Of a stretch of DNA of 64,000 bases, positions 44,426 through 53,600 are shown piece by piece. This DNA is from Mycolicibacterium helvum. Lineage in GTDB: Bacteria > Actinomycetota > Actinomycetes > Mycobacteriales > Mycobacteriaceae. The position numbers and the translations under genes are program-made. The stretch is from contig NZ_AP022596.1 of NCBI RefSeq assembly GCF_010731895.1, positions 2,170,001-2,234,000 of the forward strand, in the 5' to 3' direction. Position 1 is the stretch's first letter; the number at the start of each line of letters is the position of its first letter. The notes below the pieces were generated by a model that was not told the DNA's origin, searched no databases, and saw only the letters and a program-made list of their open reading frames with translations.

Positions 44426-45388
44426 TCACGGCAGCGGAAAGTAGGAGGGCAGCACGATCGGCGGAGTCGTTCGCATGATGGAGAACAGGTTCCATGGCAG
44501 GAAGTAGCCCACCAGATAGATCACCTCAAGGAAGGCGAAGATGGCCAGCAGGCGAAGGACGGCGGCCGGTCGCTGACCTTGGCTGATCCCAGGGAGTGCC
44601 CGCTCGACGAACGAGTATCCGTTCTCGTCGCGATACCACCTTAACGCCGTCAGCACGGTCCACACCAGCGCGAAGAGAAACGGGTTGTACAGCGGCCAGG
44701 CGTATTGCGTTCCCTCCCAAAGGGTTAGCGGCTCGAAGGGTCGGACGTTGACCATGGCGCCGATGCGGAGGTAGACGTTCTCCGCGATGGCTTCCAGAGC
44801 CATGTTGGACAGGAAGACCAGTCCGAAGGCGCGCACTGGCCCCCAGGTCGGATGCCGACGCTGAACGTAGGCCAGCAGGCGACATCCCGACCGGACGGCC
44901 AGAAAGAACGCCCATGTGTAGGCGCCGAAGACGAATCCGATGGGCACCGCCCACAGATGCGGATCGGGGCTGTTCCAACCTGGAATGAAGCCGCCCCACG
45001 ACCCGACGTTGAGATGGTGCGCGTTGTACTGGAAGGAAAACACCCAGTAGTTGTCCATGACGTCCCAAAAGTTCAGCATGAACGCCGCGATCACGAACAG
45101 CCCGTCGAATCCCAAGGGCCGCCGCGCAATCAGCGGCCGAACCACCACCCATCCGACGATTCCGACAAATGCGGCGAACTGAATCCACTCGAGCGCATGC
45201 ATGAGCAACAGCTGCAACGGCGGCATCGGATCGTCACCCGGGGACACCGAGCTCACTCCCCCGGCTACCCACCGCCCGAGCGAGTAGCAGGCAAAGACGA
45301 CGGACGCCGCACCGAGGATCGGCCAGAAGTTCCCGATCCAGCGGCGACTGGACGGCCGGGGGCTGATTTCTGGCAGCACTGCGGACAT
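44426..45388 (-). CDS. AveC-like (spirocyclase family) membrane protein
   Basis: A 320-residue multi-pass protein of the AveC-like family, named after the avermectin spiroketal cyclase/dehydratase and common in mycobacteria with unknown substrates. Typical stretch: FWDVMDNYWVFSFQYNAHHL, then GGFIPGWNSPDPH. AGGAGG precedes ATG 45388; the upstream ATG in frame lacks a site. First gene of an operon with the TetR at 43832. It likely acts on a lipid-like polyketide or terpenoid, which is inference. Confidence 0.7.
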   Translation of the reverse strand: MSAVLPEISPRPSSRRWIGNFWPILGAASVVFACYSLGRWVAGGVSSVSPGDDPMPPLQLLLMHALEWIQFAAFVGIVGWVVVRPLIARRPLGFDGLFVIAAFMLNFWDVMDNYWVFSFQYNAHHLNVGSWGGFIPGWNSPDPHLWAVPIGFVFGAYTWAFFLAVRSGCRLLAYVQRRHPTWGPVRAFGLVFLSNMALEAIAENVYLRIGAMVNVRPFEPLTLWEGTQYAWPLYNPFLFALVWTVLTALRWYRDENGYSFVERALPGISQGQRPAAVLRLLAIFAFLEVIYLVGYFLPWNLFSIMRTTPPIVLPSYFPLP

Positions 45389-45491
45389 GAAGACCTCCTG
45401 GAGACCACTAAATGCGACAGCAATGTCGCACATAGGCCTCGGGGTGGTCAAGACTCGTCGGCGTCGCGAACCGCGGCGCTACTCGCCCCGG

Positions 45492-46286
45492 TCATGCCGG
45501 ATCGCCCGTCTCGCTGGCAGTGGATCGCCATACCGGCGGCCGGCTCTCCCGCCAGGCGGCCGGCCCTTCCGCCGCATCCGGGCCGCCCATCAATGTCAGG
45601 TGCACCCTGGTCTCCTGCGCCGCCACCGCGTCGATGGTCTCCTCGGCCCACAACAGCCGCTTGCTGTAGGCCACCGATGCAGGGTTGGCGTTGACGGCAA
45701 CGTCGCGAGCCAATTCCATTGCCGCGGAGAGCACGTCGCCAGCCGGCAGGGCGCGGCTGGCGATCCCCAACGCGGCGGCCTCACTGCCGGAGAACGTGCG
45801 CCCGGTGAGCAGGACGTCAGCGGCCACGGCCAGGCCGACGGCGCGTTTGAGGGTGTAGTGCACCGCGCAGTCGCCGACCATGCCCCGACGCACCTGCGGA
45901 ATGGCCAGCTTGGCGTCTTCGGCCACCAGCCGGACGTCGCACTGCAGCGCCAAAGTCAGGCCGATGCCGATCGCAGGCCCGTTGACCGCGGCGATCACCA
46001 GCTTGCGCACCCGCCAGGCCGGTGGCTGCACGGGTGACGCGCTGAACCCCTCCGCAGGACTGTCGAACACCGCGGCCTGCGCGGTCATGTCGGCGCCGGC
46101 GCAGAACGCCCGGCCTGCACCGGTGACCACGACGGCGTGAACGGTGTCGTCGGCGTCGCAGCGACGGTAGGCCTCGCCGAGCTGGCGAGCGGTGTCACCG
46201 GAGAATGCGTTGAGCCGCTCCGGGCCGTCCAGGGTGATCAGGGCGACGCCAGAAGAGTCGACGTCGACGCGGACGGTGGTTGCCAT
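45492..46286 (-). CDS. Enoyl-CoA hydratase/isomerase family protein
   Basis: A 264-residue crotonase. The oxyanion hole is formed by GRAFCAGADM and NGPAIGIGLTLAL. At the first catalytic position the usual Glu lies in a changed context (QVRRGMVGDCAVHYTL), so hydratase activity is not certain. It starts 17 bases after the Nramp gene. Its last 37 bases are nearly repeated in front of the SDR gene at 41284, which hints at an old ECH-SDR junction. Confidence 0.88.
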   Translation of the reverse strand: MATTVRVDVDSSGVALITLDGPERLNAFSGDTARQLGEAYRRCDADDTVHAVVVTGAGRAFCAGADMTAQAAVFDSPAEGFSASPVQPPAWRVRKLVIAAVNGPAIGIGLTLALQCDVRLVAEDAKLAIPQVRRGMVGDCAVHYTLKRAVGLAVAADVLLTGRTFSGSEAAALGIASRALPAGDVLSAAMELARDVAVNANPASVAYSKRLLWAEETIDAVAAQETRVHLTLMGGPDAAEGPAAWRESRPPVWRSTASETGDPA

Positions 46287-46303
46287 GCTGCGACCCTCTC
46301 TGC

Positions 46304-47542
46304 TCAACTCAGTGCCGTGGTGATGCCCAGCGCCAGCACGCATAGCACCACCACGGCGGTCGTGACGACGTAGCCGATCAACGCGGTGCGCCCGATCACA
46401 AACCGGCCCATGATGTTTCGGTCACGGCCCAGCCCTATCATCGCGACCATCAGTGGCACCAGCAGCACAGCGTTGAGCACCTGGGTACCGACCAGGATCG
46501 CCACCAACGGCGCGTTGGGAACCAGCACGATGCCCGCGCCGATGACGGTGACGATCCCGTACGTCAGATAGAACGTCCGCGCATCGCGGTAGGAATCGTC
46601 CATCGCGGCTTCGACGCCGGCGTATTCGCAGACCGAGTAGGCGGTGGACAACGGCAGGATCGAGGCGGCCAGGAAGGCGGCACCGATCAACCCGACGCCG
46701 AACAACGTGGCGGCAGCGTTACCGGCGAGCGGCTGCAGCGCGATCGCGGCGTCAGCGGCGTCGGTGATGCTGCGCCCGTTGCGATGCAGGGTCGCCGCGC
46801 AGGCCACCACGACGAAGAATCCGATCACCCCAGTCAGCACCGCGCCGGTGATCACATCCACCCGTTCCAGCGGCAGGTCGTCGGTGCGCAGTTTCTTGTC
46901 CACGGCGTAGGACTGCATGAATGCCAGACCCCACGGTGCCAAGGTGGTGCCGAGCGTCGCGGTGACGATCGCGATCGCGGAACCGGTCATCGGCATGGTC
47001 GGCACGAAGGTCCCGTGCAGTGCCGCACCCCAGTCGGGCTTGGCCAGGAATCCGGAGGCGATGTACGCCAGGAAGACGGTGGACAGCAGTAACAGCAGAT
47101 GCTCGACGCGATGGAAGCTGCCGCGCAAGACGAGCAGTGAGACCGCCACCGCCGCGACCGGCACGCTGACGTAGCGGCTGATCCCGAACACCTCGAAGCC
47201 CGCTGCAATACCGGCGAATTCGGCGCAGGTGGTGCCGACATTGGCGACAACGAGAGCGGCCAGCACGCCGCCACCCACGCGGACGCCGTAGCGCTGGCGC
47301 ACCAATCCGATGAGCCCCTGGCCGGTCACCACTCCCATCCGGGCCGCCAGGCTGTGGAAGACGATCAGCGCGACGGTGGACAACAACAGGACCCAGAGCA
47401 GCTGATAGCCGTGGTCGGCGCCCAGCACCGAGTAGGTGGTGATGCCGGCCGGGTCGTCGTCGGACAAGCCGGCCAGCAACCCGGGCCCCAGGACAGCCAG
47501 CAGCGCGCCGAATCTCGTCGCAGTGCGGCTCGGGGTCCTCAT
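46304..47542 (-). CDS. Nramp-family transporter with altered metal site (NRMT-like)
   Basis: A 412-residue protein with about 11 helices of the Nramp fold. The TM1 motif DPGN reads DPAG (residues 30-33) and the TM6 Met-Pro-His reads APW (202-204). Loss of the Asn and Met that bind Mn(II) or Fe(II) is the pattern described for Nramp-related magnesium transporters. The ATG overlaps the stop of an upstream gene with an MgtE-N domain, which supports Mg(II) as substrate. Proton coupling is uncertain. Confidence 0.85.
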   Translation of the reverse strand: MRTPSRTATRFGALLAVLGPGLLAGLSDDDPAGITTYSVLGADHGYQLLWVLLLSTVALIVFHSLAARMGVVTGQGLIGLVRQRYGVRVGGGVLAALVVANVGTTCAEFAGIAAGFEVFGISRYVSVPVAAVAVSLLVLRGSFHRVEHLLLLLSTVFLAYIASGFLAKPDWGAALHGTFVPTMPMTGSAIAIVTATLGTTLAPWGLAFMQSYAVDKKLRTDDLPLERVDVITGAVLTGVIGFFVVVACAATLHRNGRSITDAADAAIALQPLAGNAAATLFGVGLIGAAFLAASILPLSTAYSVCEYAGVEAAMDDSYRDARTFYLTYGIVTVIGAGIVLVPNAPLVAILVGTQVLNAVLLVPLMVAMIGLGRDRNIMGRFVIGRTALIGYVVTTAVVVLCVLALGITTALS

Positions 47543-48381
47543 GGCTTCGGCTCGTTGACGTGGTGGCGTCGCGGCCACACCCGAGAGCGCAGGAATCGGC
47601 GGCCGCGCAGCACTGGCGCATGTGCCAGGCGTTCCCGCCACCGCCGGGCGCGGTCGGCCGGCATGGCCGCGACAATCCGGGCCGCTTCGGTGCGGGGCAA
47701 GGCGCGCAGGATCCGCTCGCCGACCACCGGGTGGGCGACACCAACGACCTCGGCAGCGATATCCGGGCCCCTCGCCACGAGGATCTCGGAGGCCGACTCG
47801 GTGTCCATGCGGCCGACGAGGGCGGCCAGTCCGCGTGCGTCGAGATGGTGTACCGCGGCGAGCGGACTGGCCAGTTGAACGGCGTGGCCCCGCTCAGAGG
47901 TCAAGTGCAGGTCCGACCAGGCGATGGCGTCGCGCGCGGCAGGGCCCGCGATCCGGCCCAGCTTCAGCCGCCGCAACACTGCGCCGAACCCGACTTCGAC
48001 TCCGGCCAGTTCGAATCGACCGGCCGGGGTGCGCGCCAGCACCACGTCGGCGACCCGGGCCAGACGCTGCCCGACGACGTCGACCACTTGGGTGTCCAGG
48101 ACGTCGCGCACCAGCAGGATCTCGCGCTCATCGAGGGTGGCGGCCGCGAACCGTTCGGCACCCGCGGCATCGGCGCTCAGCACCACTTGGCTGGGCCCGA
48201 AGTCGGTCACCTGGTCCCATGGCACCAATAGCGAAGAGCCGTTCCGGCGCGTAATCAGCAGACGTGCCACCAGCTGGGGACCGGATTCACCCAGGCTCGC
48301 GGTCAGGTCGGCGAGCCGGCCGAGCACCCGCCCGTCGGATCCAAGGACGGCGCCACCGGTGACGCCGCTGAGTAACAGCAC
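47539..48381 (-). CDS. PRC-barrel plus MgtE N-terminal domain protein
   Basis: A 280-residue soluble protein. The N-terminal two thirds have PRC-barrel-like strands (VLGSDGRVLGRLADL, QVVDVVGQRLARVADV). From about residue 180 it has MgtE-N superhelix repeats (LAALVGRMDTESASEILV, RILRALPRTEAARIVAAM). In MgtE this domain senses cytoplasmic Mg(II) and gates the channel. Here it is free of a channel but coupled (ATGA overlap) to the Nramp-like gene, so it probably regulates that transporter. GTG start. Confidence 0.82.
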   Translation of the reverse strand: MLLLSGVTGGAVLGSDGRVLGRLADLTASLGESGPQLVARLLITRRNGSSLLVPWDQVTDFGPSQVVLSADAAGAERFAAATLDEREILLVRDVLDTQVVDVVGQRLARVADVVLARTPAGRFELAGVEVGFGAVLRRLKLGRIAGPAARDAIAWSDLHLTSERGHAVQLASPLAAVHHLDARGLAALVGRMDTESASEILVARGPDIAAEVVGVAHPVVGERILRALPRTEAARIVAAMPADRARRWRERLAHAPVLRGRRFLRSRVWPRRHHVNEPKP

Positions 48382-48431
48382 GCTGGAAGCATGCCTGATG
48401 GCCGGAGTGGTTCAGCGCAGGTCGTTGATTA

Positions 48432-48443
48432 ATGCAAATGCAT
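48432..48443. promoter_or_regulatory. Small palindrome upstream of acyl-CoA dehydrogenase
   Basis: ATGCA-AA-TGCAT in the 110-base divergent gap. Possible operator for the TetR encoded after the dehydrogenase. Short arms, so only a candidate. Confidence 0.3.
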
Positions 48444-48491
48444 CACGTTATGCTCCCTGCGCCTTAACGCTGCGAGCCCGAGGACGGCATC

Positions 48492-49787
48492 ATGTGGGAC
48501 TTCGAAACCGACCCCGAATACCAGAAGAAGCTCGACTGGGTCGAGGAGTTCATGCGTGAGCAGCTTGAGCCGCTGGACTTCGCACCGCTGGACCCCTACG
48601 AGAAAACCAACCCCGAGGTGCTGCGGGTGCTGCGCCCGCTGCAGCAGCAGGTCAGGGACCAGGGGCTGTGGGCCGCGCACCTGGGCCCGGAGTTGGGCGG
48701 GCAGGGCTACGGGCAGGTGAAGCTGGCGCTGCTGAACGAGATCGTCGGCCGGTCTCGCTGGGCGCCTTCGGTTTTCGGATCACAAGCGCCGGACTCCGGA
48801 AACGCCGAGATCCTCGCCATGTTCGGCACCGACGAGCAGAAGAAGCGCTACCTGCAACCACTGCTCGACGGTGAGATCTCGTCGTGCTATTCAATGACCG
48901 AACCGCACGGCGGTTCCGATCCCGGCCTGTTCACCACCCACGCCGAACGCGACGGTGACGATTGGGTGATCAACGGCGAGAAGTGGTTCTCCTCCAACGC
49001 CCGCAACGCCTCGTTCTTCATCGTCATGGTGGTGACGAGCCCGGAAGCCCGCACGCACCAAAAGATGTCCCTGTTCATCGTGCCGGCCGAGACACCCGGC
49101 ATCGAGATCATCCGCAACGTCGGCGTCGGCGGCGAGTCCGACGATCGCGCCGGGCACGGCTACATCCGCTACAACGACGTCCGGGTGCCGGCCGACCACG
49201 TGCTCGGCGGCGAGGGGCAGGCCTTCGCGATCGCGCAGACCCGGCTCGGCGGTGGCCGGGTGCACCACGCCATGCGGACAATAGCGCTGGCCCGCAAGGC
49301 TTTCGACATGATGTGTGAGCGAGCGGTATCCCGGCAGACCCGCCAGGGGCCGCTGGGCAATTTCCAGATGACGCAGGAGAAGATCGCCGACAGCTGGATT
49401 CAGATCGAACAGTTCCGGCTGCTGGTGTTGCGCACCGCCTGGAAGATCGACAAGTACCACGACTACCAGTTGGTGCGCCGGGACATCGCAGCGGTCAAGG
49501 TGGCCATGCCGCAGGTCCTGCATGACGTCGTGCAGCGCGCCATGCATCTACATGGCGCGCTGGGGGTTTCCGATGAGATGCCGTTCGTGAAGATGTTGGT
49601 GGGTGCCGAGTCACTGGCCATCGCCGATGGGCCTACCGAGGTGCACAAGCTGACGGTGGCCCGGCGCACCCTCAAGGAGTACGAACCTGTCGACACGTTG
49701 TTCCCGTCCCAGCACATCCCGACCCGGCGCGCGGCCGTCCAGGCCCGGTTGGCGCAGCTGCTCGAACACGAGGTCGCCGAACTCTGA
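48492..49787 (+). CDS. Acyl-CoA dehydrogenase
   Basis: A 431-residue FAD enzyme introducing a 2,3 double bond in an acyl-CoA. Flavin and substrate motifs are CYSMTEPHGGSDP and WVINGEKWFSSNA; the C-terminal RAMHLHGALGVSDEMPF is the usual terminal motif. The longer N-terminal region fits the ACAD10/11-like or FadE branch found in mycobacteria. It shares one base with the following TetR gene (TGATG). Confidence 0.92.
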   Translation: MWDFETDPEYQKKLDWVEEFMREQLEPLDFAPLDPYEKTNPEVLRVLRPLQQQVRDQGLWAAHLGPELGGQGYGQVKLALLNEIVGRSRWAPSVFGSQAPDSGNAEILAMFGTDEQKKRYLQPLLDGEISSCYSMTEPHGGSDPGLFTTHAERDGDDWVINGEKWFSSNARNASFFIVMVVTSPEARTHQKMSLFIVPAETPGIEIIRNVGVGGESDDRAGHGYIRYNDVRVPADHVLGGEGQAFAIAQTRLGGGRVHHAMRTIALARKAFDMMCERAVSRQTRQGPLGNFQMTQEKIADSWIQIEQFRLLVLRTAWKIDKYHDYQLVRRDIAAVKVAMPQVLHDVVQRAMHLHGALGVSDEMPFVKMLVGAESLAIADGPTEVHKLTVARRTLKEYEPVDTLFPSQHIPTRRAAVQARLAQLLEHEVAEL

Positions 49788-50467
49788 TGGCGGCCGACAC
49801 GTCGGCCAACCTGGTGGCCGCCGCCGAGCGGTTGTTCGCCGAGCGTGGGGTGGACGCGGTGAGCCTGCGGGAGATCGCTCGCGAGGCCGGGGCCCGCAAC
49901 GTGATGGCGGTGCAGTATCACCTCACCGACCGCGCGGGGGTGTTGGCCGCGATCGCCAACAAACACCTGCCGATGGTCGATGCTCGTCGCGGTGCGCTGC
50001 TCGATGCGATCGAGGCCGAGGCGGCGCCGTCCATGCGGTCAATGGCCTCGGCCCTGGTCCGGCCGCTGGCCGCCAAGCTCGCCGACCCCGACGGCGGCCC
50101 GGCGTTTCTGCGCATTCACGCCGATCTGCTGAACCGGCCGGTGCCCACCTTCGATTTCACCGGCCACTCCAGCAGCCTGCAACGCTGGCGCCGGCTGCTT
50201 GAGCCGTTGTTCGATCCGGTGGCCGTCACGCTGCATCCCCGGCTGGGAGCGCTGGTGTACACCGCGGTCGAGTTGGGCCGCCGCGCAGCCACCGCGCCGC
50301 ACGCCGACGACCGGCTGTTCATCAGCCACCTGGTCGACACGGTCGCCGCGATGCTCGCCGCAATGCCCTCGGAGGAGACCCGATCCTTGGCGAAGGAGCG
50401 CCAGGCGCGCCGGCCCAGGCGAGCATCGGCCGCACCGGACCCGGCGAATTCCGGTCGCCGTCAATAG
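49787..50467 (+). CDS. TetR family regulator
   Basis: A 226-residue regulator with HTH LREIAREAGARNVMAVQYHL and a Pro/Arg-rich tail (residues 200-226). Coupled to the acyl-CoA dehydrogenase, so it probably senses an acyl-CoA and controls that gene. Its stop overlaps the end of a short leftward frame. Confidence 0.88.
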   Translation: MAADTSANLVAAAERLFAERGVDAVSLREIAREAGARNVMAVQYHLTDRAGVLAAIANKHLPMVDARRGALLDAIEAEAAPSMRSMASALVRPLAAKLADPDGGPAFLRIHADLLNRPVPTFDFTGHSSSLQRWRRLLEPLFDPVAVTLHPRLGALVYTAVELGRRAATAPHADDRLFISHLVDTVAAMLAAMPSEETRSLAKERQARRPRRASAAPDPANSGRRQ

Positions 50468-50568
50468 ACCGACTTGCCCGTCAGCACCCACGCCCACCAG
50501 CGCAGGAACCGGCGTGACATGCCCCAGGGGGTCCTGGTGGGCGCCGATGACACCATCCCAGCGGCCAT
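50461..50568 (-). CDS. Possible 35-residue small protein next to the PKS
   Basis: An ATG frame ending in TGA, rich in Trp and Arg (GMSRRFLRWWAWVLTGKSVY at the C-terminus). It reads like real coding sequence rather than a shadow; the codons before the ATG (YETWSHNV) also look coding back to a stop at the IdeR-like box. No ribosome site is seen. It may be a small membrane-associated peptide or the tail of a lost gene. Confidence 0.35.
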   Translation of the reverse strand: MAAGMVSSAPTRTPWGMSRRFLRWWAWVLTGKSVY

Positions 50569-50599
50569 GACGTTGTGCGACCATGTCTCGTATGAGGTA

Positions 50600-50623
50600 C
50601 GAGGTTAGGCAAGGCTATGCTTC
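50600..50623. promoter_or_regulatory. IdeR/DtxR-like iron box upstream of the PKS
   Basis: TTAGGCAAGGCTATGCTTC at 50605-50623 matches 13 of 19 positions of the IdeR consensus TTAGGTTAGGCTAACCTAA; the register starting at 50600 also matches 13. It covers the ATG at 50617 and lies 24 bases before the GTG at 50647. Confidence 0.55.
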
Positions 50624-53600
50624 TATGGCGTTCGGGACGCTGTGCCGTGGCGCCTGAAGCGACGGTTGGCCAGGCCGAACAGGGCGACCCGATCGCCGTC
50701 GTCGGCATCGGCTGCCGGGTAGCGGGCAACGTCACCACCCCGGCCGCATTCTGGACGTACCTGATGGAAGGCCGCAGCGACGTCCGGGAGATTCCCGAAG
50801 AACGCTGGGAGCCGTACCTGCACCGAGACCCGCGCAACGCCGCCGTGTTGCGGGATGTGACGCGTCGGGGAACCTTCCTCGACGCCCTGGACGCCTTCGA
50901 CGCCGAGTTCTTCGGGGTGTCCCCGCGCGAGGCAGAGTTGATGGATCCTCAGCAGCGCCTTGCCCTTGAAGTGAGCTGGGAGGCGCTCGAGCACGCGGGT
51001 ATCTCTCCGCGCTCGCTGGCCGGCAGCGACACCGCCGTGCTGATGGGCGTGAACTCCGACGACTACGGCAAGCTCATCATGGAAGATCTGCCCGGTATCG
51101 AGGCGTGGACCGGAATCGGTACCTCGCTGTGCGGCATCGCCAACCGGGTCTCATATCTGCTCGACCTGCGAGGACCGAGCGTCGCCTTGGATGCCGCGTG
51201 CGCAGCGTCGCTGGTCGCAGTCCATCAGGCCTGCCAGATGCTGAGGGCGGGCGAGACCTCGCTCGCCCTGGCGGGCGGCGTCAGCGCGCTGATCGGGCCC
51301 GGGCTGATCCGAGTGCTCGACGAAGCAGGCGCCACCGCGCCCGATGGCCGGTGCAAGACGTTCGACGAGTCCGCCGACGGGTACGGCCGCGGCGAAGGCG
51401 CCGGTGTTGTTGTGCTCAAGCGGTTGGCCGACGCCACGCGTGACGGTGATCGGGTGCTCGCCGTCGTGCTCGGCGGCGCCGTCGCTCAAGACGGCCGAAC
51501 CGTGGGGATCATGTCGCCCAATGGCGACGCCCAGGCGGCGCTGTTCCGACGGGTGTGCGAAAGTTCGCGTGTCTCACCGCAATCCGTGGACTACGTCGAG
51601 GCGCACGGCACCGGTACGCCGACGGGCGACCCGGTCGAGGTCAACGCGCTGGCGGCTGTCTACGGAGCCGGTCGCGACAATGACGCACGGTGCCGGATCG
51701 GATCCGTCAAGCCAAACGTCGGCCACCTCGAGGGCGGAGCCGGCGTGATCGGGCTCATCAAGGCGGTGCTGGCCCTGCACCACAAGGCGATTCCGCCGAC
51801 TGCCGGCGTACGCCAGCTCACCTCGGCGGTGGACTGGGCAGCGAGCGGACTTCGTGTTCCCACCACAGTCGAACGGTGGGAATCCGTTGACCGCCCACGC
51901 CGCGCAGCCGTGTGCAGCTACGGATACGGCGGCACCATCGCTCACGTTCTGCTGCAGGAGGCTCCCGAGTCTCACGTCGAGGCGGTCGACGCACCGCAGG
52001 CCGACACGCCCCTAATCGTGCCGTTGTCGGCCCGATCACACGAGCGTCTGAAGCACCACGCCGATGCGCTGGCCGATCACCTCAGGACGGTATCGTCGCC
52101 GGTCGCCGAGATCGCCGCCACGATGTGGCGACGCCGAGCACACGATCCGATCCGAGCGGCAGTCATCGCGGCGGCACCTCATGAACTCACGTCGGGCCTG
52201 GACTGCATCGCGCGCGGGGAAACCACCGCAGACGTGACCACCGGGCCGGCGCTGCCCGGTGAGACCCGTGCGCCGGTATGGGTGTTCTCCGGTCACGGTT
52301 CGCACTGGGTCGGGATGGGCCGCGAGCTGCTCGATACCGAACCGACCTTCGCGCGGGTCATCGATGAGGTTGACGAGGTGTTCGCCGCCGAACTCGGATT
52401 CTCCGCCCGCGACGCGTTCACCACCGGTGAACTCGGTAGTACCGACCGCATTCAGGCGTTGACCTTCGCGGTGCAGGTCGGCCTGGCCGCGGTGCTCGGC
52501 GACCGTGGGGTCACGCCGGCCGCCGTGATCGGACACTCGGTCGGCGAGGTGGCAGCCTGCGTGGCAGCCGGTGTGTTCGATCTGCGTCAGGGCGCAGCGC
52601 TCGCGTGCTACCGAGCCCGGGGGTTTCGGTCCGTGCTGGGCCAGGGTGCGATGGCACTCGTCCGACTGCCGTTCGCCGAAGCCGAAGCCAGGTTGACGGG
52701 GCACACCGACGTGGTCGCCGCCATCAGCGCGTCACCCGAAACGACGGTGATCTCCGGTGACACCGACGCCGTGTTGGCCATCACTCACGCGTGGAAGGCC
52801 CAGGGCATCGAGACACGCCAGGTCAACACCGATGTGGCATTCCACAGCCCCGCGATGGACGCTCTCACCGGCGAGCTGGCGCGGCTGGTCGCAGGTCTGC
52901 ACCCGTCGCGCCCGCCAGCGGTGCCGTTGTATACGACCGCCCTCGACGATGCCCGCTCCCAGGCACCGCGCGGGCCGGAGTATTGGGTGGCGAACTTGCG
53001 CGGCCGGGTTCGATTCGCCGAGGCGATCACCGCAGCAGCCGAAGACGGCCACCAGCTGTTCCTGGAAGTATCCGCGCACCCCGTTGTCTCGCACTCGATC
53101 GTGGAGACGTTGCTGCATCTGGGCATCGATGAACACGCTGTTGTCCCGGTGCTGCGCCGTGACCAACCTGAGCGTCGCGCCGTTGCCGTCGCGGTCGCGT
53201 CGTTGTGGTGCCACGGCGCCGAGGTCGCGCCCGCTGTCGCACCGACAGATCCGTGGGCCACGGACCTACCCGGCACGCAGTGGCGGCACAACCGGTTCTG
53301 GCGGGTACCGACACAGCCTCCCGGAGTGCGCGGTGTTCACGACCCGCAGAGCCACACCCTGTTGGGTGGACGCATCGATCTCGCCGGCACCCCCGACACG
53401 TGTCTGTGGGAGACCCAGCTGGACATGTCCACTCGTCCCTACCCGGGCGACCATCCAGTGCACGGAACCGAAATTGTCCCTGCCGCAGTACTTTTGAACA
53501 CATTATTGACCGCCGCCCACGGCGGGGAGGACATCGGCGCGCACTGCATCGGGCTTGCCGACGTGCGACTGCGCACACCGGTACTACCGAGCCGTCCGCT

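Noticed and set aside
46304..47542. Ordinary manganese transporter MntH
   Set aside because: The metal-binding Asn and Met of Nramp are missing, so the default MntH label is not supported.
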